A DNA stretch of 64,000 nucleotides from an uncultured Luteitalea sp. (GTDB taxonomy: Bacteria > Acidobacteriota > Vicinamibacteria > Vicinamibacterales > Vicinamibacteraceae). A program made the position numbers and the translations under genes. The stretch lies in assembly GCA_934541105.1 (NCBI GenBank), contig CAKTDA010000002.1, positions 248,001 to 312,000 of the forward strand. Direction: 5' to 3'. This document shows, piece after piece, positions 1 to 8,329 of the stretch (position 1 is its first letter; each line of letters begins with the position of its first letter). A model generated the notes under the pieces. The model searched no databases, was not told the origin of the DNA, and saw nothing but the letters and a program-made list of their open reading frames with translations.

Positions 1-1
1 G

Positions 2-1381
2 GCAATGGAGAGCGAGGTGCTGCGCGGCAAGGGCGTCAAGGCGCTGCCGGTCTCGCAGGTGGCGGTCGAGGCGATGACGACGTGGGCCTGCGAGCGCGCC
101 GACATTGCCGTGCAGCTCACCGGCGACCTGCGAGACACGCTCACCGAGGAAGGCCTCACGGGCATCTACGAGGATTTCGAGCTCGCGCTGCTGCCGGCGC
201 TCATCGCGATCGAGCAGGCGGGCGTTCGCGTGGACACGGCGGTGCTGTCGTCGCTCTCGGCACGCATGGACGCCGAACTCGAGGCCCGATCGACACGCGT
301 CTTCGAGCTGGCCGGCACGACGTTCAACATCAACTCCCCGAAGCAGCTCGGCGAAGTGCTGTTCGAGAAGATGCAGCTGCCGGTGCTCAAGCGGACCGGC
401 AAGGACCGCACCGCGTCGACGGCGGCCGAGGTGCTCGAGGAACTGGCGCTGAGCCACGACATCGCCCGCGAGATTCTCGACTGGCGCGCGATGATGAAGT
501 TGAAGGGGACGTACGTGGACGCCCTGCCGCTGCTCGTCCACCCGACGACCGGGCGCGTGCACACGACGTTCAACCAGGCCGTTGCCGCGACCGGGCGCCT
601 GAGCAGCAGCGATCCGAACCTGCAGAACATCCCCATCCGCACCGAGCTCGGGCGCGAGATCCGGGGCGCGTTCGTCGCCGAGGCGGGACACCTGCTGATC
701 TCGGCCGACTACTCGCAGATCGAGCTGCGCGTGCTGGCGCACATGGCGCAGGAGCAGAGCCTGATCGAGGCCTTCCGGCGCGGCGACGACATCCACGACC
801 AGACGTCGGCGCGCGTGTTCGGCACCGACAGCGGCCTGAGCGCACACGAGCTGCGCCGGCGCGCCAAGATCATCAACTACGCGCTGTTGTACGGGAAGAC
901 GGCGTTCACGCTGGCCAAGGACATCGGCGTGACGCAGCAGGCGGCCCAGGCCTTCATCGACGCGTACTTCGCCGGTTACCCGTCCGTGCGCCAGTTCCTC
1001 GACGAGACGATTGCCAGCGCGCGCGACACCGGCGTGGTGAGCACGCTCTTCGGCCGGCGGCGGCGCGTGCCCGAGCTCACGAGCCGCAACGGGCAGATCC
1101 GGTCCGCAGCCGAGCGGGTGACGGTGAACCTGCCGATTCAGGGCACGGCCGCCGACATCCTGAAGCGCGCGATGATCGACCTGCACGCCGCGCTGCCGGA
1201 CGTGCCGGGCCTGCGCATGATCCTCACCGTGCACGACGAACTGCTCTTCGAGGTCCCCGAGGCGCAGGTGGACGCCGCGTCCGCGCTCGTCAGGCACCAC
1301 ATGGAGCACGCCGTGGCCCTCGACGTGCCGCTCGACGTGGACGTCGGCGTCGGCCGCACCTGGACCGACGCAAAGGCGTGA
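2..1381 (+). CDS. polA: DNA polymerase I, C-terminal part (5' end outside window)
   Basis: Family A DNA polymerase that fills gaps during repair and replaces Okazaki RNA primers. The frame is open to the left edge, so the 5'-3' exonuclease and most of the proofreading domain lie upstream; about 459 residues are visible. Motif A reads ADYSQIELRVLAH, motif B reads RRRAKIINYALLYG and motif C reads TVHDELLFEVP, so all three palm/fingers motifs are intact. In motif B the residue equivalent to E. coli Phe762 is Tyr (codon 878-880) and the next residue is Ala instead of Gly. The gene ends 3 bases before the stop of the convergent gene, leaving no room for a separate terminator. Identity is certain; only the start is missing. 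Confidence 0.97.
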   Translation, partial: AMESEVLRGKGVKALPVSQVAVEAMTTWACERADIAVQLTGDLRDTLTEEGLTGIYEDFELALLPALIAIEQAGVRVDTAVLSSLSARMDAELEARSTRVFELAGTTFNINSPKQLGEVLFEKMQLPVLKRTGKDRTASTAAEVLEELALSHDIAREILDWRAMMKLKGTYVDALPLLVHPTTGRVHTTFNQAVAATGRLSSSDPNLQNIPIRTELGREIRGAFVAEAGHLLISADYSQIELRVLAHMAQEQSLIEAFRRGDDIHDQTSARVFGTDSGLSAHELRRRAKIINYALLYGKTAFTLAKDIGVTQQAAQAFIDAYFAGYPSVRQFLDETIASARDTGVVSTLFGRRRRVPELTSRNGQIRSAAERVTVNLPIQGTAADILKRAMIDLHAALPDVPGLRMILTVHDELLFEVPEAQVDAASALVRHHMEHAVALDVPLDVDVGVGRTWTDAKA

Positions 1382-1384
1382 CGC

Positions 1385-2227
1385 CTAGGGCCAGCGCCCC
1401 TTGGCCTCTTCCCACTCGCCGACGAGCCGCGCCGCCACCGTCTCGGCGTCGTCTTCCACCGACAGGCGGCGCACCCGCTCGGGAATGAGCGCCTGCGTGA
1501 CGAGCTGATCGAGGTCGCCGCGCAGCACCTTGCCCCTGTCCGGCGCGAGGAGGGCGCGCACCCAGCTCGCCATCGCGAGATCCCAGGCCTGATCGAGGTC
1601 GCCGCGCGCGAGCGCCGCCGCCGGCAGCCAGTACGACGCCGCCGACGACTCGGCGTAACGACCCAGGTGCCCGCGCATCCGATCGGTGACCGCGTCGTAG
1701 AGCGCCGCGCGCTCTTCGGGCGGACGCGTCTGCGCATGCCGGTCCATCGCCGTGGCCCACCAGTCGAGCACCTGCTCGCGGTCGGCCGGCGGCAGCAATC
1801 CCATCTGGTGCAGGACCGGCTCGAGCACGCTTGCAGCCGGGCCGAACTCGCCGTCGAGGTAGAGCGCCTCCCCGAGCCCGACCACGAGATCCACCCGGCC
1901 TCGATCCGTGAGCGTCGCGGCCTCGACCCCGCCGAGCGCCTGACGGGCGGCGCCGAGATCCTCGGGCGTGCGCGTGGCGCGGTGACGCTCGAGCAGCGAC
2001 CGGCCGAGCAGGAGGTTCGCCTCGCTGCGGGTGGCCGGACGCGAGGCGGCCTCGGTGGCCGCGACGATGGCGGCGTCGTAGTCGCCGGCGTTGTAGTGCT
2101 GCCGCGCGAGACTCATCGGATCGGTGGCAGCGGCGGGCGCCGCCGACTGTGCCAGGACTGCCGCTGGCGCACCGGCGAGGACGACGGCGAGGGCCACCGC
2201 GCGTGACAGTTCAGTAAGTGCTTTCAT
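1385..2227 (-). CDS. Secreted TPR-like protein of unknown function
   Basis: About 280 residues. The N-terminus (MKALTELSRAVALAVVLAGAPAAVLAQS) is a clear signal peptide with a cleavage site near residue 26, so the protein is probably periplasmic. The rest is Ala/Leu/Arg-rich alpha-helical sequence with weak tetratricopeptide-like pairs (for example around residues 38-60, ARQHYNAGDYDAAIVAATEA), with no catalytic motif. I chose the ATG at 2227 because it gives the cleanest signal peptide; GTG codons at 2236 and 2242 are in frame and lie close to a GAGGAG ribosome site, so the start may be a few residues longer. It is convergent with polA and divergent from pcnB. Function not recognised. Confidence 0.75.
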   Translation of the reverse strand: MKALTELSRAVALAVVLAGAPAAVLAQSAAPAAATDPMSLARQHYNAGDYDAAIVAATEAASRPATRSEANLLLGRSLLERHRATRTPEDLGAARQALGGVEAATLTDRGRVDLVVGLGEALYLDGEFGPAASVLEPVLHQMGLLPPADREQVLDWWATAMDRHAQTRPPEERAALYDAVTDRMRGHLGRYAESSAASYWLPAAALARGDLDQAWDLAMASWVRALLAPDRGKVLRGDLDQLVTQALIPERVRRLSVEDDAETVAARLVGEWEEAKGRWP

Positions 2228-2261
2228 GTCAGACACTTCCACTCCTCGGGGCGCGACGGCT

Positions 2262-2270
2262 TGCTATACT
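2262..2270 (+). promoter_or_regulatory. Extended -10 promoter element of pcnB
   Basis: TG-C-TATACT is a good extended -10 (TGnTATAAT type) with no convincing -35. The hexamer (2265-2270) ends 8 bases before the in-frame GTG at 2279, so transcription would begin at or next to the start codon. This argues against the more upstream TTG at 2261, which lies inside the promoter. Confidence 0.5.
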
Positions 2271-2278
2271 CCCACAAC

Positions 2279-3592
2279 GTGGTCACTCCAGTCGTCGTCC
2301 CGAGGAGCGAACATGGACTCTCGCGTCAGGACATCGATCCCGACGCGCTTCGTGTCCTGTACCGCCTGCACGCCTCGGGTTTCGAGGCGTATCTCGTCGG
2401 GGGCAGCGTACGCGATCTGCTCCTGCACCGTCGTCCCAAGGACTTCGACATCGGGACGAGCGCGCATCCCCATGAGGTCAAGCGGCTCTTCCGGAACTGC
2501 TGGATCATCGGCCGCCGCTTCCGCCTCGCGCACGTCCGTTTCGGGACCAAAACCATCGAGGTCGCGACGTTCCGCCGCCAGGTGACAGGCACGCAGGAGC
2601 CGCAGGAGCAGCACTTCCGTCCCGACCATCCCGACGAGTCCGCCCTGCCCGTCGTGGCCGGACCGAGCGCGGAGGTGACCGCCGAGGCCCTCGACAAGCC
2701 AATCGTGCGCGACAACGAGTACGGCACGCCCGAAGAGGACGCCTTCCGCCGTGACTTCACGGTGAACGCGCTGTTCTACGACATCGGCACGTTCTCGATC
2801 ATCGACTACACCGGCGGCCTGCAGGATCTCGAGGCGCGCCTGATCCGCTGCATCGGCGACCCGGACGTCCGGTTCGTGGAGGACCCGGTCCGCATGCTGC
2901 GCGCGCTCGTCCTCGCCGCACGGCTCGATTTCGACGTCCACGAGGACGTCATGGACGCCATCGCGCGCAAGGCCCCGCTCATGGCCCAGGCCTCCTCGGC
3001 GCGACTGCTCGAGGAGTACTACAAGATCCTGCGCAGCGGCCACGCGCGATCCTGCTTCGACAACCTCGCCGACAGCGGACTGCTCGAGCACATGTCTCCC
3101 GAGTTGCTCAACGACGACGGGCAGCTCACCGAAGCGTTCGAGGCCGTGGACGCCTACCGCAGGCGCTTCGACGAGGCTCCCGACACGCTGTCCAACCCCA
3201 TCCTCGCCGGCACGCTGCTGTTGCCCCTCGGCCTGTTACGGGACGAGGGCCATCGCTACCGCTACCACGACGACTGGGAGCGCGAGGCGCCGACGATGCT
3301 CGGGCAGATGCAGGTGGCGCGCAAGGACATCGAGAAGCTCCGCCACCTCCTGTCGATCCAGAAGCGGCTGCTCGACGTGGACGCGCCCATCCGCGTGCAG
3401 AAGGCGCTCCTGCACCGTGGCGCCTTCCGCGACGCCCTCACCTGGCTCGACATCCACGGCGAGCATCCGGAGATCGTCACCCACTGGGAGACGCTGCTGC
3501 GAGAGAACCCGCCCGCCATCGTGCAGGACGAGGACCCCGGCGAGCGTCGGCGGCGACGCCGCCCGCGCCGCAACCGTTCGTTCAATCGGTAA
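2279..3592 (+). CDS. pcnB: Poly(A) polymerase I / class II CCA-type nucleotidyltransferase
   Basis: Adds A tails to RNA 3' ends and so marks RNAs for exonucleolytic decay. The N-terminal nucleotidyltransferase core shows LVGGSVRDLLL and the metal-binding DFDIGTSA (Asp-x-Asp), followed by the RNA-binding head region (VRFVEDPVRMLRALVLAARLDF). The C-terminus is a highly basic tail rich in Arg (RRRRRRPRRNRS), as in PcnB rather than tRNA CCA-adding enzymes. About 437 residues, the usual size. The first residues VVTPVVVPRSEHGLSRQDI resemble the start region of E. coli PcnB. GTG at 2279 is preferred because a -10 element overlaps the TTG at 2261; no Shine-Dalgarno is visible, consistent with a leaderless mRNA. 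CCA-adding activity cannot be excluded. Confidence 0.9.
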   Translation: MVTPVVVPRSEHGLSRQDIDPDALRVLYRLHASGFEAYLVGGSVRDLLLHRRPKDFDIGTSAHPHEVKRLFRNCWIIGRRFRLAHVRFGTKTIEVATFRRQVTGTQEPQEQHFRPDHPDESALPVVAGPSAEVTAEALDKPIVRDNEYGTPEEDAFRRDFTVNALFYDIGTFSIIDYTGGLQDLEARLIRCIGDPDVRFVEDPVRMLRALVLAARLDFDVHEDVMDAIARKAPLMAQASSARLLEEYYKILRSGHARSCFDNLADSGLLEHMSPELLNDDGQLTEAFEAVDAYRRRFDEAPDTLSNPILAGTLLLPLGLLRDEGHRYRYHDDWEREAPTMLGQMQVARKDIEKLRHLLSIQKRLLDVDAPIRVQKALLHRGAFRDALTWLDIHGEHPEIVTHWETLLRENPPAIVQDEDPGERRRRRRPRRNRSFNR

Positions 3593-3619
3593 GGGGATCG
3601 CCTCAGATCGAGGGTCTCC

Positions 3620-5824
3620 TCAGAATGCGACGCGGACGCCGACGCGCACGCGTCGTGGCGGCCCGACCGTCCGCTGCGGCGTGCGGCCCGTGTCGTAGTC
3701 GGCGTCGAACAGGTTCTCGAACGCGACGAACCCGCGCAGCGCGTCGGCGAACCGATGCTCCCCGAGCAGGTCGGTGACCACCGACCGCCCAAGCGCGAAC
3801 TGGTTCCGATCGTCGTCGAACTGGCGGCCCGTCCAGCGCACCTGTGTGGCGAGCAGCGTCGTGGACAGCGGCTGCCAGCGCACGTCGAAGGCACCCTGCG
3901 CGCGCGGCACCTGGGGCACGACGTTGCCTGCAAGCCCGGGTTCGTCCGACTCGTCGAACCGTGACCGCGTCCACGCAAGCGACCCCGTCACGGCGAGCGA
4001 GTCGAGCACCTGCACGCGGCCTTCCACTTCGAGCCCGCGGGACGCGATCGTGCCGGCGTTGCGCCGCTGGCGCGTGATGAGCGTCGGCGTCGTCGAGACG
4101 GTGACGTTGGCGATGGCGTCCTCGAGCCGGGCACCGAACACCGTGGCACGCAGCGAGAGACGGCGCGGTTCCCAGGCCACCGAGACGTCGCCGCCCGTGA
4201 CGCGCTCGGCGTCGAGCGCCGGGTTGTTCTGCGTCAGCGTGCTGCCGGCACGGAACGAGCGCAGCCGCTCGTTGAGCGTCGGGGCGCGGAACGCACGGTA
4301 GCCGCTCGCACGCACGGTAATCGCGTGCGGTCCCGACCATGCGACCGACGCCTTGGGCGAGAACGCGTTCGTGTCGCGCGTGCCGCCGGGCGTGCTCTCG
4401 GTGCCGACGCGATCGGCACGCACGCCGCCGACGACCACGAGGTTCGGCGCCGCGGCCCACGTCGCCTGCGCAAATCCGCCCGCGAGCGTCTGCACGCCGT
4501 CGGCCTGCGTGGGCGCACCGGTCGGTCGCGTCTCGATCAGTTCGCCATCGACCTGCCGGACGTCGCCGCCAGCCAGCAGGACGACCGCGCCAATCGGACG
4601 CACGTACTCCGCCGACCCGCCGCGCATCGTGGACGCCACGCGCTGCCGCAGCGACAGGGTCTCGCCGGTCCGTGCGGCGTTCACGGCCGAGAACGCCTGG
4701 TCGTAGCCCTGGCCCGCGACGAACCCGCGAACCCGCAGGTCGCCCCAGGCGCCATTGCCGGCAACCTCGGCGCTCCCCTGCCGCTGGTTGATGTCGTTGT
4801 CCTGGAGCGGCGTCCCGTTCGTGCGGTCCTCGGTGTGGTAGTGGCCGCGCACCGATGCGCGCCAGGTGTCCGACAACGCGCCGCCGATGCTGGCGAGCAC
4901 GACAGCCGAGTCCACGCCCGCCATCGTGTCGATCGGCCCGCGAATCTCCGGCGCGATCGGGATGGCGCCTTCGGTCGTGTTCCACTCGCCACTGATGACG
5001 CCGTTCCACGCGCCCCGACGGGTCCCGGCGAGCGCAGACACCCGGCCGGACTCCTGGGTGCCGCCCTCGATGAGCGCCCGCACCACCGGTGACGATGGCT
5101 CCATCGACAGCACCTGGATGACGCCGCCCGCCGCATCGGCACCGTAGAGATCGCTCGCCCCGCCGCGCACCACCTCGAGCCTGTCGATCGCGACCTGCGG
5201 CACGCGCGTCCAGCTCACCCACCCGCCGAACGGATCATTGAGCGGCACGCCGTCCGAGAGCACCAGCGTGCGGCTGGCGCCAGAGGCCGAGAGGCCGCGC
5301 AGCGTCACGCCCTGCGTCGTGGGGTTGGCCGTGCGCGACGGCGAGCGCCGGAACAACGAGAAGCCGGGCGTGAGCCGCAGCACGTCGTCGAGCGTGCCCG
5401 CGGCCGCAACCTCGATGTCGCGCCGCGTGAGCACCGTGGCATCGGCAGGCAACTCGGCGCCGCGCACCGGGCGGCGTCCCGCCGTGACGGTGACCTGCTC
5501 GCTGCGCGCCGCCGGTTGCAGCCGGACCTCGATTGCTCCGGCCTCCCCATCGAGCGCCTCGACGTACTCGGCAAAGCCAGGCGCCGAGACGCGCAGGATC
5601 GGCGCCTCGGCCCGCGCGGCGGGACGCGCGACGATCGTGGAGCCGTCCGCCCCGGTGAACGTCGTGCGGCTGCCGCCCGTGGCGCCGCTGTCGACGATCA
5701 CGCTGGCGCCGGCGATGGGATCGCCAAGGGCGTCGAGCACCCGGATGCGGACCGACGGCGATTGTGCGAACGCGACTGGTGCAACGGCGATCAGGGTGAG
5801 CAGGAGGGAGAGAGTTCTAGCCAT
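3620..5824 (-). CDS. TonB-dependent outer-membrane receptor
   Basis: About 734 residues with a signal peptide (MARTLSLLLTLIAVAPVAFAQ). Residues ~24-105 form a carboxypeptidase regulatory-like Ig domain (SVRIRVLDALGDPIAGASVIV). A TonB plug follows at ~115-245, with LVLSDGVPLNDPFGGW and IDRLEVVRGGASDLYGADAAGGVIQV, and then a beta-barrel ending VRVGVRVAF with the terminal Phe typical of outer-membrane barrels. It imports an unknown ligand, such as a metal chelate, vitamin or oligosaccharide. The ATG at 5824 overlaps the last 8 bases of serC (ATGGCTAG), so the two genes are translationally coupled. The substrate cannot be read from the sequence; the serine-pathway neighbours do not resolve it. 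It is convergent with pcnB, separated by 27 bases. Confidence 0.93.
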   Translation of the reverse strand: MARTLSLLLTLIAVAPVAFAQSPSVRIRVLDALGDPIAGASVIVDSGATGGSRTTFTGADGSTIVARPAARAEAPILRVSAPGFAEYVEALDGEAGAIEVRLQPAARSEQVTVTAGRRPVRGAELPADATVLTRRDIEVAAAGTLDDVLRLTPGFSLFRRSPSRTANPTTQGVTLRGLSASGASRTLVLSDGVPLNDPFGGWVSWTRVPQVAIDRLEVVRGGASDLYGADAAGGVIQVLSMEPSSPVVRALIEGGTQESGRVSALAGTRRGAWNGVISGEWNTTEGAIPIAPEIRGPIDTMAGVDSAVVLASIGGALSDTWRASVRGHYHTEDRTNGTPLQDNDINQRQGSAEVAGNGAWGDLRVRGFVAGQGYDQAFSAVNAARTGETLSLRQRVASTMRGGSAEYVRPIGAVVLLAGGDVRQVDGELIETRPTGAPTQADGVQTLAGGFAQATWAAAPNLVVVGGVRADRVGTESTPGGTRDTNAFSPKASVAWSGPHAITVRASGYRAFRAPTLNERLRSFRAGSTLTQNNPALDAERVTGGDVSVAWEPRRLSLRATVFGARLEDAIANVTVSTTPTLITRQRRNAGTIASRGLEVEGRVQVLDSLAVTGSLAWTRSRFDESDEPGLAGNVVPQVPRAQGAFDVRWQPLSTTLLATQVRWTGRQFDDDRNQFALGRSVVTDLLGEHRFADALRGFVAFENLFDADYDTGRTPQRTVGPPRRVRVGVRVAF

Positions 5825-6914
5825 GGATCCGTTCGAATTCGCGCATGAACTGCACGAGCGCGTCCACGCCGGACTCGGGGAACGCGTTGTAGATGGAGGC
5901 CCGCAGCCCGCCGACCGAGCGGTGGCCGGCAAGGCCGTCGAGACCCTCGCGGGCCGCATGGCTCGCGAACGTTGCCTCGAGCGACTCGTCGCGGAGCCTG
6001 AACGTGACGTTCATCAGCGACCGCGCATCAGGCGACGCGTGGCCGCGATAGAAGCCCGTGCGATCGATCTCGGCGTAGAGGGCGCCCGCCTTGCGCGCGT
6101 TGCGGGCGCCGAACGCCGCGAGCCCGCCCTCGGTGATCATCCAGCGGGCCACGAGCCCGAGGACGTAGATGCCGAACGTGTTCGGCGTGTTGTACCGGCT
6201 GCCGCTCCCGGCCTGCACCGCATAGTTCAGCATCGTCGGCAGGTCGGCGCGTGAACGCGCCAGCAGATCCTTCCGGATCACGACGAGCGTCACGCCCGAG
6301 GGCCCGAGGTTCTTCTGCGCGCCGGCGTAGAGCACGCCGAACTGCGAGACGTCGGTCGGGGCGCTGAAGATGTCCGACGAGGCGTCGGCCACGAGCGGCA
6401 CGCCGCCGACATCCGGCATCGCCTGCCACTGCGTGCCGTAGATCGTGTTGTTCGTCGTGACGTGCACGTACGCGGCGGCCGGGTCGAGCTCGATGTCGCC
6501 TGGCCCGGGGATGCGGCGGAAGCCGTCGGCCTCCGTGGACCCTGCGACACGCACGGTGCCGATCTTGCGCGCCTCGGCCACGGCCTTCTGTCCCCACACG
6601 CCGGTGACGATGTAGTCGGCGCTGTGCCCGGGGGTGAGCAGGTTCATGGGCAGCATCGAGAACTGCAGGCTCGCGCCGCCCTGCAGGAACAGCACGGCGT
6701 AGTCGTCGCCGATGCCGCCGAGTTCGCGTACGCCGGCTTCGGCGTCGCCAAGAATGCGGTCGAAGGCCTTCGAGCGGTGGCTCATCTCCATGACCGACAT
6801 CCCAGCGCCCGGAAGGGCGTAGAGGTCGCGCTGGACCTCGAGCAGCACCGGCTCGGGCAATACGGACGGGCCGGAGCTGAAGTTGAGGACACGCTGCGTG
6901 GCGGTGGTGGACAT
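5817..6914 (-). CDS. serC: Phosphoserine aminotransferase
   Basis: PLP enzyme that converts 3-phosphohydroxypyruvate plus glutamate to phosphoserine, the second step of serine synthesis; it often also acts in pyridoxal phosphate synthesis. The protein (~365 residues) begins LNFSSGPSVLPEPVLLEVQ, the SerC signature start, has FLQGGASLQFSMLPMNL, and the PLP lysine sits in LYAGAQKNLGPSG. The C-terminus GLRASIYNAFPESGVDALVQFMREF is diagnostic. The ATG at 6914 is preceded by GGAAGG at good spacing; a GTG sits immediately before it. It lies 12 bases after the DUF1015 gene and overlaps the TonB receptor start. Confidence 0.97.
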   Translation of the reverse strand: MSTTATQRVLNFSSGPSVLPEPVLLEVQRDLYALPGAGMSVMEMSHRSKAFDRILGDAEAGVRELGGIGDDYAVLFLQGGASLQFSMLPMNLLTPGHSADYIVTGVWGQKAVAEARKIGTVRVAGSTEADGFRRIPGPGDIELDPAAAYVHVTTNNTIYGTQWQAMPDVGGVPLVADASSDIFSAPTDVSQFGVLYAGAQKNLGPSGVTLVVIRKDLLARSRADLPTMLNYAVQAGSGSRYNTPNTFGIYVLGLVARWMITEGGLAAFGARNARKAGALYAEIDRTGFYRGHASPDARSLMNVTFRLRDESLEATFASHAAREGLDGLAGHRSVGGLRASIYNAFPESGVDALVQFMREFERIHG

Positions 6915-6926
6915 CACGGACCTTCC

Positions 6927-8147
6927 CTAGATTTCGTGCACGAGGAGCCCGTCCCGGAGCTTGGGCTCGAACCACGTGGACTTGGGGGGCATGATCGCGC
7001 CGGCGTCGGCTATCGCCATGAGCTCGCCGAGCGTGACCGGGTACATCGAGAATGCGATCTCGGCCCTCCGCGTGTTCACGATCTTCTCGAGTTCGCTCGT
7101 ACCCCGGATGCCGCCGACGAAGTCGATGCGGGTGTCGGTGCGTGGGTCGGCGATGCCGAGCAGCGGCGCGAGCACCTGGTCCTGCAGGCGCGAGACGTCG
7201 AGCGTGCGGATCGGATCGGCGGCGTCCGTCGACTCGTCGCCGAGCGTGAGCGTGTACCACTTGCCGCGCACGTAGACGCCGCATTCGCCCTTGCGCGCGG
7301 GCGCCGCGGCGCCAGCCGACATCGGAAAGCGCTGCGACAGCACCGTGAGCAGGGCCTCGGGCGTGTGGCCGTTCAGGTCCCTGACCACACGGTGGTAGGG
7401 CAGGATGCGCATCTCCGCGTCCGGGAATGCCACGGCGAGGAAGTGCGCGCCTTCCTCGTCGGCCTCGGCGCCGAGCGCGTCCTGCGCGCGGGCCGCACTG
7501 GCGGCGCGGTGGTGGCCGTCGGCGATGTAGAGGCGCGGGACGTCGTCGAACGCCGCCTGCAGCGCCGCGGCTTGATCGGGCGTCGCGGCCCACACGGTGT
7601 GGCCGATGCCGTCGTCGGCGGTGAAATCGTAGAGCGGCGGACCGCCGGCGACGGCCGCGATCGCGGCCGCGGCGGCCGGCGTGTCGCGGTACGTCAGCAG
7701 CACGGGGCCCGTCTGGGCGCGGAGTTCGGTGATGTGGCGCGTGCGGTCGTCTTCCTTGTCCTTCCGCGTCCGCTCGTGCTTCAGGATGACGTCGCGCCGG
7801 TACTCGTCGACCGAGAAGGCGCCGGCCAGGCCCGTCTGTTCGTGGGTGCCCATGCGCAGGCGGTACACGTAGAGCAGGGGCGCCGTGTCCTGGACGAGCG
7901 CGCTGGACCTGAAGGCCTCGAAGGTCTCCCAGGCGCGGGTGTAGACCTCGTCGGCGTACGGGTTTGTTGCCGGCGGCAGGTCGATCTCGGCGCGCGACAC
8001 GTGAAGGAAGCTGTTGGGCCGGCCCGAGGCCAGTGCACGCGCTTCCTCGGTGTTCACGACGTCGTAGGGGACGGCCGCAATCTCGGCGGCGATGTCTGGG
8101 CGGGGGCGCAGGGCCCGGAAGGGACGGACGGAAGCCACGTCCGTCAT
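6927..8147 (-). CDS. DUF1015 family protein
   Basis: About 406 residues of the uncharacterised DUF1015 family, recognised by VRPFRALRPRPDIAAEIAAVPYDVVNTEEARAL at the start, KHERTRKDKEDDR in the middle and LYIADGHHRAASA near residue 210. The family is often encoded next to serine-biosynthesis genes, and here it is the first gene of an operon with serC 12 bases downstream, so a role linked to serine or phosphoserine metabolism is plausible but unproven. No signal peptide or membrane segment, so it is cytoplasmic. The ATG at 8147 has no clear Shine-Dalgarno. The divergent M23 gene begins 182 bases away. Confidence 0.9.
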   Translation of the reverse strand: MTDVASVRPFRALRPRPDIAAEIAAVPYDVVNTEEARALASGRPNSFLHVSRAEIDLPPATNPYADEVYTRAWETFEAFRSSALVQDTAPLLYVYRLRMGTHEQTGLAGAFSVDEYRRDVILKHERTRKDKEDDRTRHITELRAQTGPVLLTYRDTPAAAAAIAAVAGGPPLYDFTADDGIGHTVWAATPDQAAALQAAFDDVPRLYIADGHHRAASAARAQDALGAEADEEGAHFLAVAFPDAEMRILPYHRVVRDLNGHTPEALLTVLSQRFPMSAGAAAPARKGECGVYVRGKWYTLTLGDESTDAADPIRTLDVSRLQDQVLAPLLGIADPRTDTRIDFVGGIRGTSELEKIVNTRRAEIAFSMYPVTLGELMAIADAGAIMPPKSTWFEPKLRDGLLVHEI

Positions 8148-8290
8148 TCTATGGAAACGGCTGCAAATTCTTCAGGCTCAGCGGCCTTGTAGGACACACA
8201 AGGGGGACGGGGCGGGCTGACGGAAAGGCCTTACTGACGATTTTGGGGTATCGAATCGCTACATCGAGACCAGGAATAACACTTTTCTCT

Positions 8291-8319
8291 TTGCCGGCCG
8301 ATTCAATCGTTTGTATCCT
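8291..8319 (+). promoter_or_regulatory. Sigma70-type promoter of the M23 peptidase gene
   Basis: TTGCCG (8291-8296), a 17-base spacer and TATCCT (8314-8319) form a good housekeeping-type promoter in a locally AT-richer intergenic stretch. The predicted start of transcription (~8326) lies only a few bases before the GTG start codon at 8330, so the leader would be almost absent. The -10 is identical to that of the dcw promoter at 43796-43801. Confidence 0.55.
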
Positions 8320-8329
8320 CCGATCCGAC

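Noticed and set aside
2261..2278. TTG at 2261 as the start of pcnB
   Set aside because: It lies inside the extended -10 element (2262-2270), so an mRNA from that promoter would not contain it; the GTG at 2279 fits better.
3593..3619. Possible terminator between pcnB and the TonB-receptor gene
   Set aside because: The 27-base gap contains only weak, interrupted complementarity and no T-run.
6462..8192. A 576-codon plus-strand frame opposite serC and the DUF1015 gene
   Set aside because: Antisense, His/Arg/Asp/Val-rich, no recognisable domain or start signal.
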